38,258 bases of DNA from Butyrivibrio sp. (GTDB lineage: Bacteria; Bacillota; Clostridia; Lachnospirales; Lachnospiraceae), in NCBI GenBank assembly GCA_017446685.1, contig JAFSQI010000100.1, positions 1 to 38,258 on the forward strand, read 5' to 3'. Under the pieces are notes generated by a model. The model did no database searches and was not told where the DNA came from. It worked only from the letters and a program-made list of their open reading frames with translations. A program made the translations under genes and the position numbers. Positions 19,677-28,800 of the stretch are shown one piece after another (within the stretch, counting starts at the first letter, position 1; each line of letters begins with the position of its first letter).

Positions 19677-20783
19677 TCACATAGCTTTCTCAGCTACAAT
19701 ATCTCGGAGTTTTCTGTTGTTCTTCCTTTTTCTTTCCATGCTCCCACCATCCTTCCACGAACCATTCATCAGATGCACTCCAATGGTTTCGTCTGTCTGC
19801 ACGAGAGTCTCATACACAACGTTGTCCATAGGACTAAAATATTTTCTTGGAAGGAAAACCGCACCATCTATTATTTGCATCGTGCCATCCATTTTCACCC
19901 CGAAATTTTCCAGTGGTTTTCTGATAAGATGTGGCATACAATACTCCTTAAATGCTTCGTCAGAATCCTGAAATTTCATGTCCTTATAAACATTTAGCAT
20001 GTATTGTAAAACAGGATATGACTTTTCAGTCCCCATAATAGCTGGTTCTATTTCATTTCCTGATTCAAACGTAAAAAAAGCTCTATTTCCAAGAAGCAAA
20101 TCCATTGTTCCGCATAATTCCACATCCATGTCCATATATATTCCGCCATGCTTATTGAGGACATCTAATCTTGCATAATCGGAAGCAAACGCCCATTTTC
20201 TTGCCTGAATTGCATTTTCTACAAACTCACTTCCATTAATATCATACGTCTTGCTATTCCAAATTTTGATTTCGTAATCTGGGCAATATTTCTTCCAACT
20301 ATCAATGCACTTTGCATAATTCTCCGGTATTTCATCGCCACTAAACCAGAAGGTATGGATACATTTGGGAATTCTCTGCAGACATTTTTCGTCAAATGCA
20401 ATTCCTTTAAGTTCTATGTCTTCATCGCCGCAGTATTCTGAAAGTGATAAGGGTAATGCATAACATTCAATTGAATCAGGTAGTTCCATGGTTTCAAGCT
20501 GTTCATACATTTCCAGCATGTGATCAATGCCGCACAGTAGCACAGAGCAATTCGATTCATCTTTTAGTTTCTCGACTCGATACACATTAAGCAAGGCTCC
20601 ATTTATATTAATTTGATTTAAAGAAGGATTATTATCAATGGCATAAACTATACTATTCTTCACATCCTCTATGAATGCTGGCTCTATACAGTATTTGTAG
20701 TTCGTTCCAGCTCCAAAAACAACAATTCTTTTTCCGACAAGTTCATCATTTATTTTTTCCCATTTCACTTTTCGTAAAATCAT
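19677..20783 (-). CDS. GT32-like glycosyltransferase with N-terminal Rossmann-like domain
   Basis: A 368-aa protein. Residues 15-120 form the Rossmann-like module (RIVVFGAGTNYKY, YAIDNNPSLNQ). From about 138 a DXD-type sugar transferase of the Gly_transf_sug/OCH1 family follows: PKCIHTFWFSGDEIPENY, WKKYCPDYEIKIWN, ASDYARLDVLNKHGGIYMDMDVEL with the metal-binding DMD, and late His and Trp (GVHLMNGSW). Such enzymes add hexoses to capsular or lipopolysaccharide-type glycans. No membrane segment. The ATG has GAGAGG five bases upstream; the radical SAM gene follows 13 nt downstream. Confidence 0.88.
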   Translation of the reverse strand: MILRKVKWEKINDELVGKRIVVFGAGTNYKYCIEPAFIEDVKNSIVYAIDNNPSLNQININGALLNVYRVEKLKDESNCSVLLCGIDHMLEMYEQLETMELPDSIECYALPLSLSEYCGDEDIELKGIAFDEKCLQRIPKCIHTFWFSGDEIPENYAKCIDSWKKYCPDYEIKIWNSKTYDINGSEFVENAIQARKWAFASDYARLDVLNKHGGIYMDMDVELCGTMDLLLGNRAFFTFESGNEIEPAIMGTEKSYPVLQYMLNVYKDMKFQDSDEAFKEYCMPHLIRKPLENFGVKMDGTMQIIDGAVFLPRKYFSPMDNVVYETLVQTDETIGVHLMNGSWKDGGSMERKRKNNRKLRDIVAEKAM

Positions 20784-20839
20784 AAAATCCTCTCTAAATC
20801 AGATTGCTTCTGTTATCACTCTGTGGAAAATCCTAAACC

Positions 20840-21919
20840 TTATAAGCGAATAATGCTACCTTGTCCAGCGTATACTACCTTTGACGCTAGTGAAGAGATT
20901 TTTGACAATATGCTATCTTTTATACTATTTGCCGTCTCCTCATCTCTTACGCTAATAACGACCTTGTCATACTCATCACTATATTTTAAGTACTCCATAG
21001 TTTCAATTGTTATGTTATCATTCTTATTTAGGTTTATGCTCTCTCCGGCACGATTAGTATCTAATACAGCAACCACTTTACAATAATTATCGCACTCTAT
21101 TTGCCGCAGATAATCTTTCGCCACATCTCCTGCACCATAAAGTACTATCCTGGAGTCTTTTTCAATCAAATGGAAAGGAAATAATGCATACCAAAACCTT
21201 CTTGGATTTCTATTTCTGTTCTTTAAAACATAATCCTCAATAACGTCATTTATAATTTGACCATTAACACATGTATCGACTTCAAATCCCGTACCAAAAT
21301 CAAACGAGGAAATATCAGAGTTAAATCCATCGATACCAATATGCTGTACCAAACTTCGACGTGTACAGAGTAATCGGATTCCTCTTTCACGTAAGAAACT
21401 ACACCATTTATAATCGAATGCGCTCGAATAAATATTCGGAAATTTCTTAATAATCATACGAACAATTTCGTAATCAAATACGGTTCCAGCAGACCCAATA
21501 TCCTCTTTCTCAAAAAACTCCTCAGATTCAGCAATTGTCCGATGATATCCTGTATTAAATACAGATAACACTCCATCTGATTTTTTTAGAGCTTTGATAG
21601 CTTCGTATAACCAATCTTTTTTATATATTAGATCAGAATCACAATTTACAAAGATATCGCCACTCTTGTTCCTTCGCACAAAATCATTGTACATCGTCCA
21701 TATGTTTCCATCTGAGCCTTGATTTTGCTCCTGAATATAAATTACTTCCGCTTCAGGAAATATCTCCTTCAACTGATCTATGCCGTATTCTGTAGAGTGA
21801 TCATCATATATTCTAAATTTACAATTTTCTGGAAGTTTAGATGATTTAAGTGATACTATGCTCTTTTTTAATGTATCTAATCGATTATATGTTGTTATCC
21901 CAAGGACAATTTCGCTCAT
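20840..21919 (-). CDS. glycosyltransferase family 2 with C-terminal Rossmann-like domain
   Basis: A 359-aa protein. The N-terminal GT-A domain has VLGITTYNRLDTLKKSI, IYDDHSTEYG, and FVNCDSDLIY as the probable DXD-like motif near residue 93. From about residue 255 a Rossmann-like module is appended (SRIVLYGAGDVAKDYL, VVAVLDTNRAG, YDKVVISVRDEE). In neighbouring proteins this module is N-terminal, so it moves between ends. The ribosome binding site is AGGTGATAG. It sits 19 nt after the UDP-GlcNAc epimerase gene, within the operon. Specificity unknown. Confidence 0.9.
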   Translation of the reverse strand: MSEIVLGITTYNRLDTLKKSIVSLKSSKLPENCKFRIYDDHSTEYGIDQLKEIFPEAEVIYIQEQNQGSDGNIWTMYNDFVRRNKSGDIFVNCDSDLIYKKDWLYEAIKALKKSDGVLSVFNTGYHRTIAESEEFFEKEDIGSAGTVFDYEIVRMIIKKFPNIYSSAFDYKWCSFLRERGIRLLCTRRSLVQHIGIDGFNSDISSFDFGTGFEVDTCVNGQIINDVIEDYVLKNRNRNPRRFWYALFPFHLIEKDSRIVLYGAGDVAKDYLRQIECDNYCKVVAVLDTNRAGESINLNKNDNITIETMEYLKYSDEYDKVVISVRDEETANSIKDSILSKISSLASKVVYAGQGSIIRL

Positions 21920-21938
21920 TCTATCACCTATAAATATT

Positions 21939-23111
21939 TTAGATTATATTTGGGACATCCATAGGAAAATTAACTACACCTTTACACGCCAGATATTTGC
22001 TATCCCAAGCTTGATACTCTTTCCCCTCTAAAATATCAGCTATTCTTTCACAGGCGTGACCATCCCCATATGGATTAATTGATTTGGACATTTTTTCATA
22101 TTCTTCCTTATTTTCCAACAGCTTAGTAAATGTCTCGTAAATTGTCTTTTCATCCGTTCCAACAAGCCGAAGCGTTCCAGCATCTATCCCCTCTGGTCTC
22201 TCCGTTGTATCACGCATAACTAAAACAGGGACACCATATGAAGGGCATTCTTCCTGAATGCCTCCTGAATCAGTAAGACATAGATAAGATCTTGATTCAA
22301 AATTGTGACAATCAAAAACACCGATAGGCTCAATTAAATGAATCTTTTCACACCCTTCCAACTCTTCCTCCGCTGCTTCTCTTACAACAGGATTAAGATG
22401 TATCGGATACACTGCTTTTACATCGTCATGTTCTTCCAACACTCTTCTTATGGCTCTAAACATATGGTGCATCGGTATTCCCAGATTCTCACGTCTATGA
22501 GCTGTAATAAATATGAGCCGATTACTTCCCACCCAATCTAGTTCCGAGTGGGTGTAATTTGAACGAACTGTATGCCGCATAGCATCAATCACTGTATTAC
22601 CTGTCACATATATGGTCTCGGCTTTCTTCCCCTCACGTAACAGATTATCACGAGATAATTCTGTAGGAGCAAAGCTATACTGCGATACTATATCCACAGC
22701 CTGACGGTTGAACTCTTCCGGAAATGGAGAATATATATTATATGTTCTTAGACCAGCCTCAACATGACCAACCGGAATCTGAAGATAAAAGCATGCAAGA
22801 GCTAATGCTAGGGAGCTAGTTGTATCTCCGTGGACAAGAACAATATCAGGATGAATAGCTTTTAACAGCTCTTTAGCCTTTGAAAGAATGCTACCAGTTA
22901 TGTCGAAAAGATCCTGTCTTTCTTTCATAATCTCCAAATCAAAGTCAGGTTTAATATGAAATGCCTCACAGACCTGATACAGCATTTCTTTATGCTGACC
23001 TGTTGAGAATAGTAAAGGATCAAAATAGCTTCTATTCTTTAACTCCAAATAAAGCGGGGCCATCTTTATCATCTCTGGACGAGTTGAAGCACATAATAAG
23101 ATTTTTTTCAT
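21939..23111 (-). CDS. wecB: UDP-N-acetylglucosamine 2-epimerase (non-hydrolysing)
   Basis: Interconverts UDP-GlcNAc and UDP-ManNAc, supplying ManNAc-type sugars to the glycan. At 390 aa it has the usual length and GT-B-like fold. Family motifs are STRPEMIKMAPL at the N-terminus, VHGDTTSSLALALA, HVEAGLRTYNIYSPFPEEFNRQ (active-site Asp/Glu region), TAHRRENLG, LTDSGGIQEECPSYGVPVLV, and RDTTERPEG. The ATG follows an AAGGATC site. Together with the cytidylyltransferase and aldolase genes it points to an acidic or ManNAc-derived sugar, though no NeuB-type synthase is present. The symbol wecB (mnaA) reflects the enzyme family. Confidence 0.95.
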   Translation of the reverse strand: MKKILLCASTRPEMIKMAPLYLELKNRSYFDPLLFSTGQHKEMLYQVCEAFHIKPDFDLEIMKERQDLFDITGSILSKAKELLKAIHPDIVLVHGDTTSSLALALACFYLQIPVGHVEAGLRTYNIYSPFPEEFNRQAVDIVSQYSFAPTELSRDNLLREGKKAETIYVTGNTVIDAMRHTVRSNYTHSELDWVGSNRLIFITAHRRENLGIPMHHMFRAIRRVLEEHDDVKAVYPIHLNPVVREAAEEELEGCEKIHLIEPIGVFDCHNFESRSYLCLTDSGGIQEECPSYGVPVLVMRDTTERPEGIDAGTLRLVGTDEKTIYETFTKLLENKEEYEKMSKSINPYGDGHACERIADILEGKEYQAWDSKYLACKGVVNFPMDVPNII

Positions 23112-23177
23112 TCTAGGATCCTTCTTAGGAATTTATTCGACATCCAAATACCATATCAAGTCACTTCAAGAAAATAC

Positions 23178-26100
23178 TCAATATTTCTTGTATGGCAAAG
23201 CACCTTTGCACTGTTCAGCTACTGGTATTTCAATTTCATCATGTGAACCACTACACCAATAACAACACGGAGGCATCGGTTTGTCTCGCCGCATATATTC
23301 ATACAATTCTTCTTTGGCATTATGGGAATAAATGTCAACATAATTCTTTTTATCCTCAGGAACAGCATGTAATTTTTCCATTGAGTAACAAAGGAAACAC
23401 ATATAGAATCGACCTTCAGCCACAGCACGGCAATGAGTATTGCAATTATGTCTTTGATTTATTAAGTTCATTTCAGATGGCAATCCATCACGTTGCTCCA
23501 GTTGGTTAATAAGACTCCAATGATCAATATGCAAAACATCAAACGCAATATGATTATCCATAAACAGTTTTGTCATATCAGATACCCTGTTGCTCAAGCC
23601 TGGGTAATTTGAAATAAGAACTGTCACATTTTTATTTCTCATAAGTCTTAGGCTCTTCTCATCTGGCAGAACAGTACCATTACTAATCAACCGAATTTCT
23701 CCCACTTTAGATTCTGTATATGGGTTATCAAGAATTGCCTCCAATACTCTCGACAAGTTTTTATGCAAAAACAATTCTCCACCTATAACGCAAAGACAAC
23801 TAACCCAATCTATTAGTTCTATCATTCTGTTATAATCAGCAATTACTTGTTCTTCAGATACATCCTCAGGCTTTTCAAAAAATGGAATACCATTAGAGCA
23901 CTTTCTACATCTAAGTGAACAACGTGTCGTAACAATTAAGTCAAGTTCCTGAAGAAAAATGTGTGCTTCACCGGTATTACTTACAAAGTTATCATTTGTC
24001 GGGCCCTCATCATCAAAAAACTCGAACTTAAGGTAGCTTTTAGGTGCTCCCAGCGTTTTCATTTTCATTAATTTTTTTATTTTTCTTCTTCCAGAAGGAC
24101 CAATTAGTGCATCTGGTCTCAAATCGCAAAAAGTATTCAAATCAACATTGAGTGATGCATCATATTCACTTGAATCTAAGCCAATTTCAGATGCATAAAT
24201 AATGTTTTCTTCTGGATATCCTATTGAGCGTAGTTCCGTTTTAATTATTTCTGCTGTATTTTTGCTACATGCAATTATTACATCCGTATTTTTTCGGTAA
24301 TATTTTTTTTGTACATAACAATCAAAATACTTTTTCCCTTTTAGCAACGGATTATTGTCAAAAAATGCATATGGCTCTAATCCATCCATCAGAAACCGAT
24401 GATAGGTTAATACAGCATCTGCACAAAATGGAGCAATTATTATGTCGTTGTTAAACAGCCTTTTCCTCTTTCCTATGCCAATCCATGCTGAAAACGTATC
24501 ATCATCTGCAATTTCATCATAAGAAATATTATCATTTCTTACTGTCTTAATATAATACTTGTCCAGTTGAGAAAGGAGATCCTCTTTTCCAGGCCATGTT
24601 TCCCATTCACCAGTCTCCATTTCTCCTTCTGCTTCCTTATTTTTGTCTAAGATGAGAAGTTCACCATCTTTCTTTATAACTCGTGTCAATTCCTTAATTG
24701 CATTGTCAAAATCAACTGAATGCTCAAAAGACTCACAAGCAAATACCGCATCAAAGAACTCATCTTCATAAGGAATATTGGTGAATGTTCCTTGTTCTCG
24801 ATGTATATTTTGAGGTAATTTTTTTAACGCATACTCAGAAATGTCCACAACATAAAAATCTATATATGGATACTTTGCCAAAAGATTTTTTATATACCTT
24901 CCGTTACCCCCCCCGACATCCAGAACCTTAAAAGAATCCTTGTTTGCTGATGAATATGCTTTCTCTAAAAAACTCTCCACTTCCTTATATCTTCCATCAA
25001 AGATTGATATTTCACCATTTTGAAAGCTTGGAGCATATAGCTCACTAGTCGCCTTTAATTTGTAATACAAAGCATCTAAGAAGAACTTATTTGCCCAACT
25101 AATTTCAGAAACTGGAAAATAATCATTATCTTCTTCGTTTGATGAAGCATCATCGGTCATATAGCTACCATACCATCCACCTGTTTTATTTTGCAATTTA
25201 ATTGCATAATCAAATACTTTATCACCATACTTCAGATTATCTAAACGATACCAAACAACGGCCAATTGGAAAAGTCCCGTCGAACAAACCCATCGTTTAT
25301 CAGAATATGCTGGGACATAACCAAGGTCATCAACATAATGCTCAAGTGATTTCATGCCTTCTCTGGCGTACTTAATTTCCCCTATATCTAATAATGCTTC
25401 CATCAGATATGCATGGAAATGAATTAGTCTTTTAAAGGCTAATATTTCTTCCAAATGGTTTTCAAGGTAATATTTTTTAATTTTATCCGCTGCCTGTTTT
25501 ATTTCATGGTTATTCAAGACATGTGCTGCTTCATATAATGGCGAAATGCAATACAAATGAATTAACTCAAGGCTCCTGTCGCTTCCCCATTCAGTTATAT
25601 CCGGAGTCACGAGTCTTCCATTTTCATTCATATTTGATATAATCCAATTACTGGCCTTTAAGATTGCATCATCATGCTTTTTCCCTATTTCTTGCCTTGC
25701 AACCAAAAGTCCTTTTAGTACCTGGGCGGTGTCAAATATGTATGGGCTTTTACCTTCTGTATCCATAAAACTACCATCATCATTCTGTATAGACACTAAC
25801 CAATCAACATAAGAACTTGCTAATTCCTTAAATCCCCATTTCAATAAGGACGGAATATAATAACCTGACACCTCAGGGTATCCCAATAATAACTCTGAAT
25901 TGTTTACAACAGAGCACCCTTTTGACTCTTGAATTGTATTTGATAATATCCATTTTGTTGCTTTTTTATATACGTCAATTCCATTAATTGAGTTATTCTT
26001 TTTTTCTTTTCCAATTTTTCTCAAAATATCCGAAAAGCACTCATAGTCATAGATACCTAATCCTTCTAATTGTTTTTTTGCTTCCGGCAAGAACTTTCTG

Positions 26101-26315
26101 GAAATTGTTATTATAATGTGAAAATTTTTCAACTCCTCAACAGAGATATTAGCTATATGTTTTACAGGATAATTCTTTATGTATGTGCCATCTTTCCCCT
26201 CATCATTATCAACAAAATATATAATCCTAGAATTATCTATTATATTTAACGATGATTTCCCGACATTTCCTGCGCCAAACAACACAATTTTTTCTTTTCC
26301 ATTGTTTTCCTTCAT
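23178..26315 (-). CDS. five-domain fusion: Rossmann - alpha/alpha toroid - methyltransferase - Rossmann - radical SAM
   Basis: A 1045-aa protein with an unusual domain string. Residues 8-105: Rossmann-like module (IVLFGAGNVGKSSL). About 115-445: helical repeats with QNDDGSF and QNKTGGWYGSY motifs, resembling prenyltransferase/terpene-cyclase-type toroids. About 450-620: class I methyltransferase (motif I VLDVGGGNGRYIKNL near 463; FDAVFACESFEH). About 625-720: a second Rossmann-like module (FFDNNPLLKGKKY). About 780-1045: radical SAM with CSLRCRKC near residue 798, SNGTVLP, and a Cys-rich tail (CCYWCSG). No membrane segments. It is likely a multifunctional glycan-modification enzyme; the reaction cannot be deduced. 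An eight-G tract encodes the methyltransferase motif I. Confidence 0.85.
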   Translation of the reverse strand: MKENNGKEKIVLFGAGNVGKSSLNIIDNSRIIYFVDNDEGKDGTYIKNYPVKHIANISVEELKNFHIIITISRKFLPEAKKQLEGLGIYDYECFSDILRKIGKEKKNNSINGIDVYKKATKWILSNTIQESKGCSVVNNSELLLGYPEVSGYYIPSLLKWGFKELASSYVDWLVSIQNDDGSFMDTEGKSPYIFDTAQVLKGLLVARQEIGKKHDDAILKASNWIISNMNENGRLVTPDITEWGSDRSLELIHLYCISPLYEAAHVLNNHEIKQAADKIKKYYLENHLEEILAFKRLIHFHAYLMEALLDIGEIKYAREGMKSLEHYVDDLGYVPAYSDKRWVCSTGLFQLAVVWYRLDNLKYGDKVFDYAIKLQNKTGGWYGSYMTDDASSNEEDNDYFPVSEISWANKFFLDALYYKLKATSELYAPSFQNGEISIFDGRYKEVESFLEKAYSSANKDSFKVLDVGGGNGRYIKNLLAKYPYIDFYVVDISEYALKKLPQNIHREQGTFTNIPYEDEFFDAVFACESFEHSVDFDNAIKELTRVIKKDGELLILDKNKEAEGEMETGEWETWPGKEDLLSQLDKYYIKTVRNDNISYDEIADDDTFSAWIGIGKRKRLFNNDIIIAPFCADAVLTYHRFLMDGLEPYAFFDNNPLLKGKKYFDCYVQKKYYRKNTDVIIACSKNTAEIIKTELRSIGYPEENIIYASEIGLDSSEYDASLNVDLNTFCDLRPDALIGPSGRRKIKKLMKMKTLGAPKSYLKFEFFDDEGPTNDNFVSNTGEAHIFLQELDLIVTTRCSLRCRKCSNGIPFFEKPEDVSEEQVIADYNRMIELIDWVSCLCVIGGELFLHKNLSRVLEAILDNPYTESKVGEIRLISNGTVLPDEKSLRLMRNKNVTVLISNYPGLSNRVSDMTKLFMDNHIAFDVLHIDHWSLINQLEQRDGLPSEMNLINQRHNCNTHCRAVAEGRFYMCFLCYSMEKLHAVPEDKKNYVDIYSHNAKEELYEYMRRDKPMPPCCYWCSGSHDEIEIPVAEQCKGALPYKKY
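24907..24914. repeat. poly(C/G)8 tract inside the 1045-aa fusion gene
   Basis: Eight consecutive C on plus (G on minus) encode the GGG of the SAM-binding VLDVGGGNG motif. A one-base slip would shift the frame and remove the second Rossmann-like and radical SAM domains. Such a tract stands out in AT-rich DNA and is a candidate contingency tract. Confidence 0.6.
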
Positions 26316-26372
26316 AAACTCTTTATCCTCTTTATCACATCAACTATTATGTCCAAATAAAAGTTTTACTAC

Positions 26373-27524
26373 TTACCACAACAACTGTTCCACTTTTCCT
26401 ACAGATATCAATCCCCATACTGTATAAAAGAAACTTATTCCCAAACTATCTAATTTACTTATCACCGAATAAACACTCTCTGTCCTAACCGCAATAATAA
26501 CTGGCATATCCTGAACATTTTTAATGCTTTCAATTCCTCTTACCACAATGCCATCTACAGTACTTCCAATCTTATTTAAATCAGTATCTATAAATACGAG
26601 TTCTTTATCTCTCAGTAATTTCGCTGTTTTACGACCCAAATCGCCACATCCCCATATGGTAAACCTTTCATTTACATCAAAATCAAACCTCTCTTCATTG
26701 AGAATTGGTAATCTCTCTTTAATAGTTGCACGAATTCTAAATGTCTTTTCTCCCTCACTCATTACCGACATGTAATATAGACACATAAGCTTGTCAGGTT
26801 TATTCTTGTATTCTATCAACCACTTATCACTGTACTTTTCTAAAACCCTATATGTCTGTATAAAAATTTCTTTCTTTTTTGTCGCTGTTAGATTATCAGG
26901 ATGTTGTCTGTATGTATACAAAACCTTGTCAATAAACTTTATTCTTCCAATTTCTGAATAGATTCTCAACCAATAGTCATAATCTTCAGCACAAAAAGCA
27001 CTTGTATCATACAATCCAATTTTGTCTACGACTTCAGATCTGTACATGAAGCAAGCGCCGACTATATTATGAATATAAAAAAATCCTTCATCATAGATAT
27101 CTGAAATTGATTCAGCAACAACATCTCCATTTTCATTTATATTCCAAATCCTATATCTACAAGTGACCATAGCTGTGCTATCTAGTTCAGATAGCAATTC
27201 AGTTGTCATTATTCTGAATGCATCTCTGTCATAAAAATTATCATCTGAAGACCACGTAAGGAACTTTCCTTTTGCATAGGACATTCCAACATTTAAAGCT
27301 CCCGGAAGTTTGCAGTTATGATCATTGTGAATAACAGTAATCCTTTCATCTAATTCTGCATATTCGTTCATTATGCTCAAAGTATTGTCACTCGAACAAT
27401 CATCAACTAGAATTAATTCAAAATCTGTAAATGATTGTTTAAGAATACTCTCAATAGACTCTTGTATATATTTCGAGCCATTATATGACGGCAATATCAC
27501 GCTAACTAAAGGATTATTTTTCAT
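26373..27524 (-). CDS. glycosyltransferase family 2 with C-terminal Rossmann-like domain
   Basis: A 383-aa protein. The GT-A domain has LVSVILPSYNGSKYIQESI, ILVDDCSSDNTLSI, LPGALNVGMSYAKGKFLTW and SSDDNFYD (DXD-like, near residue 98), plus the later AEDYDYWLRIY acceptor region. Residues ~285-383 form the locus-specific Rossmann-like module (FTIWGCGDLGRKTAKL, VFIDTDLNKIG), here with Cys in place of the middle Ala. ATG 27524 is preferred because AGG is eight bases upstream; ATG 27530 would be only two bases away. It is followed 57 nt later by the large fusion gene. Confidence 0.9.
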   Translation of the reverse strand: MKNNPLVSVILPSYNGSKYIQESIESILKQSFTDFELILVDDCSSDNTLSIMNEYAELDERITVIHNDHNCKLPGALNVGMSYAKGKFLTWSSDDNFYDRDAFRIMTTELLSELDSTAMVTCRYRIWNINENGDVVAESISDIYDEGFFYIHNIVGACFMYRSEVVDKIGLYDTSAFCAEDYDYWLRIYSEIGRIKFIDKVLYTYRQHPDNLTATKKKEIFIQTYRVLEKYSDKWLIEYKNKPDKLMCLYYMSVMSEGEKTFRIRATIKERLPILNEERFDFDVNERFTIWGCGDLGRKTAKLLRDKELVFIDTDLNKIGSTVDGIVVRGIESIKNVQDMPVIIAVRTESVYSVISKLDSLGISFFYTVWGLISVGKVEQLLW

Positions 27525-27542
27525 GTTCATAACCTATTTACG

Positions 27543-28580
27543 CTATTTTACCAGCGCATTAATGAAAACTGACAAACCTACGATATGATTTTCCGGTAAA
27601 GTATACTTAATATTTGACAATTTAAACGATCTTTCAAAGCATTCAGAGATACTATTATCATAATCGATACTCTCAATCATTAGCTTTCCATTCACATCTA
27701 AATATCCTAAACCATCTGGACAAAAAAAGTGTTCATAATCATCTTTTATTTTGCAAATCATAAGCGTATTATCGAATCCTAATTCTCTTTTACTATAATT
27801 CTTTATTAAGTTTAATTCCTCATCACATAAATTAACTGTGTCAGATACATCATTATATAACAGTAAATAATTGTTCAACCTCAAAACTGAAGGATTACAA
27901 ATAACTGTTGCTTTTTCATCCATATACTTTTTCTTGCTAATATCAATAACATCTAAAGTCTGTCCTTGTGTACTGCCTCCATATAATCTATTATTCACTC
28001 CATCAAAGTATGCTCCCACGAATCCTGAATTCATACCACTAATCTCAATGGTTTGCATCTTATTTGTATGCAAATTATAATCAAGAAGAGTACTATTCCC
28101 ATATTGCGCAGCAACAATGCTATCTCCGAAGATAGTTGCTCCCTCAATTAACGAATCAATACTCTCTTCTGAATATTCGCACTCCAAACTATTTGGATGC
28201 ATTTTGACAACCTTATGGTATCTTGCTGGTACACAAATAACATAATCATCGTATACGAATACATCTCTAAATAAATTGCCCTTCTGATGAATATCCGGTA
28301 GTTCTATAGTCGAAAATGATTCTTTTTCAATATCATAAACAACAATACATTCTGCATCACAAGGAACAATGAACAACTTACCTTCTGTGCAACACATTGA
28401 ACTAGCATAATTTATTGAAAAAGAAAACACGTTTGGTAATTCTTTGACAAGCACTATCGTATTGCAATTTAAATCATAGCAAAAAAGAATTGGCACCCCA
28501 TATTGGCAAGCCCATATAGTATTACCTATTTTAGTTGCAATTTTGGGAAATAATTTATACGTTTTTTGATATTTCTCCAT
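27543..28580 (-). CDS. predicted cytoplasmic beta-propeller-like protein, function unknown
   Basis: A 345-aa protein without signal peptide or membrane segment. It is built of repeated short beta-strand blades of about 45-50 residues, with recurring patterns such as LFCYDLNCNTI, IVVYDIEKESFSTIELP, LLDYNLHTNKMQTIEIS and LDVIDISKKKY. This periodicity suggests a WD40/Kelch-like propeller. I do not recognise a catalytic family. It lies 12 nt upstream of the following glycosyltransferase, so it is part of the operon. A scaffold, a glycan-binding protein, or a hydrolase or lyase of propeller fold are all possible. Confidence 0.75.
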   Translation of the reverse strand: MEKYQKTYKLFPKIATKIGNTIWACQYGVPILFCYDLNCNTIVLVKELPNVFSFSINYASSMCCTEGKLFIVPCDAECIVVYDIEKESFSTIELPDIHQKGNLFRDVFVYDDYVICVPARYHKVVKMHPNSLECEYSEESIDSLIEGATIFGDSIVAAQYGNSTLLDYNLHTNKMQTIEISGMNSGFVGAYFDGVNNRLYGGSTQGQTLDVIDISKKKYMDEKATVICNPSVLRLNNYLLLYNDVSDTVNLCDEELNLIKNYSKRELGFDNTLMICKIKDDYEHFFCPDGLGYLDVNGKLMIESIDYDNSISECFERSFKLSNIKYTLPENHIVGLSVFINALVK

Positions 28581-28614
28581 TTTCTCACTTCCTACTGATG
28601 ATTAAGTCTTTCGA

Positions 28615-28725
28615 TTATATGTCGTTCCAATTTATATATTCAGCGCCACGAAGCATTTTCTGCTGAGTGGCTGCCTTGTAACCACAATCAGCGGTTCCGC
28701 CTCCGACTTTAGATGGCACAATCCT
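28615..28725 (-). other. unexplained 36-codon open stretch in an intergenic gap
   Basis: Within the 220-nt gap, a start-less minus frame reads 36 residues with protein-like composition (PSKVGGGTADCGYKAA, MLRGAEYINWNDI) to TAA at 28615-28617. It could be the tail of a deleted gene or chance. The same DNA forms hairpins immediately upstream. No family recognised. Confidence 0.25.
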
Positions 28726-28764
28726 TCATGGTGCCGTAACTGTTCAGTGTATCTGAATAGTTAC
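28715..28764 (-). other. two consecutive RNA hairpins in the operon interior
   Basis: On minus, GTAACT-A-TTCAG pairs with CTGAA-C-AGTTAC around a 5-nt loop (28764-28736; 11 bp, one mismatch). A GGCAC/GTGCC stem (28735-28715) follows directly. No T-run follows, so they look like leader or processing structures rather than terminators. Confidence 0.5.
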
Positions 28765-28800
28765 GATCTAACTTACTATAAAGACATACTTTTTCTTGTA

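Noticed and set aside
23178-26315. Two or more separate genes misread as one
   Set aside because: A single uninterrupted frame runs through all domains with no internal ribosome binding site or start at the domain borders that would suggest separate genes.
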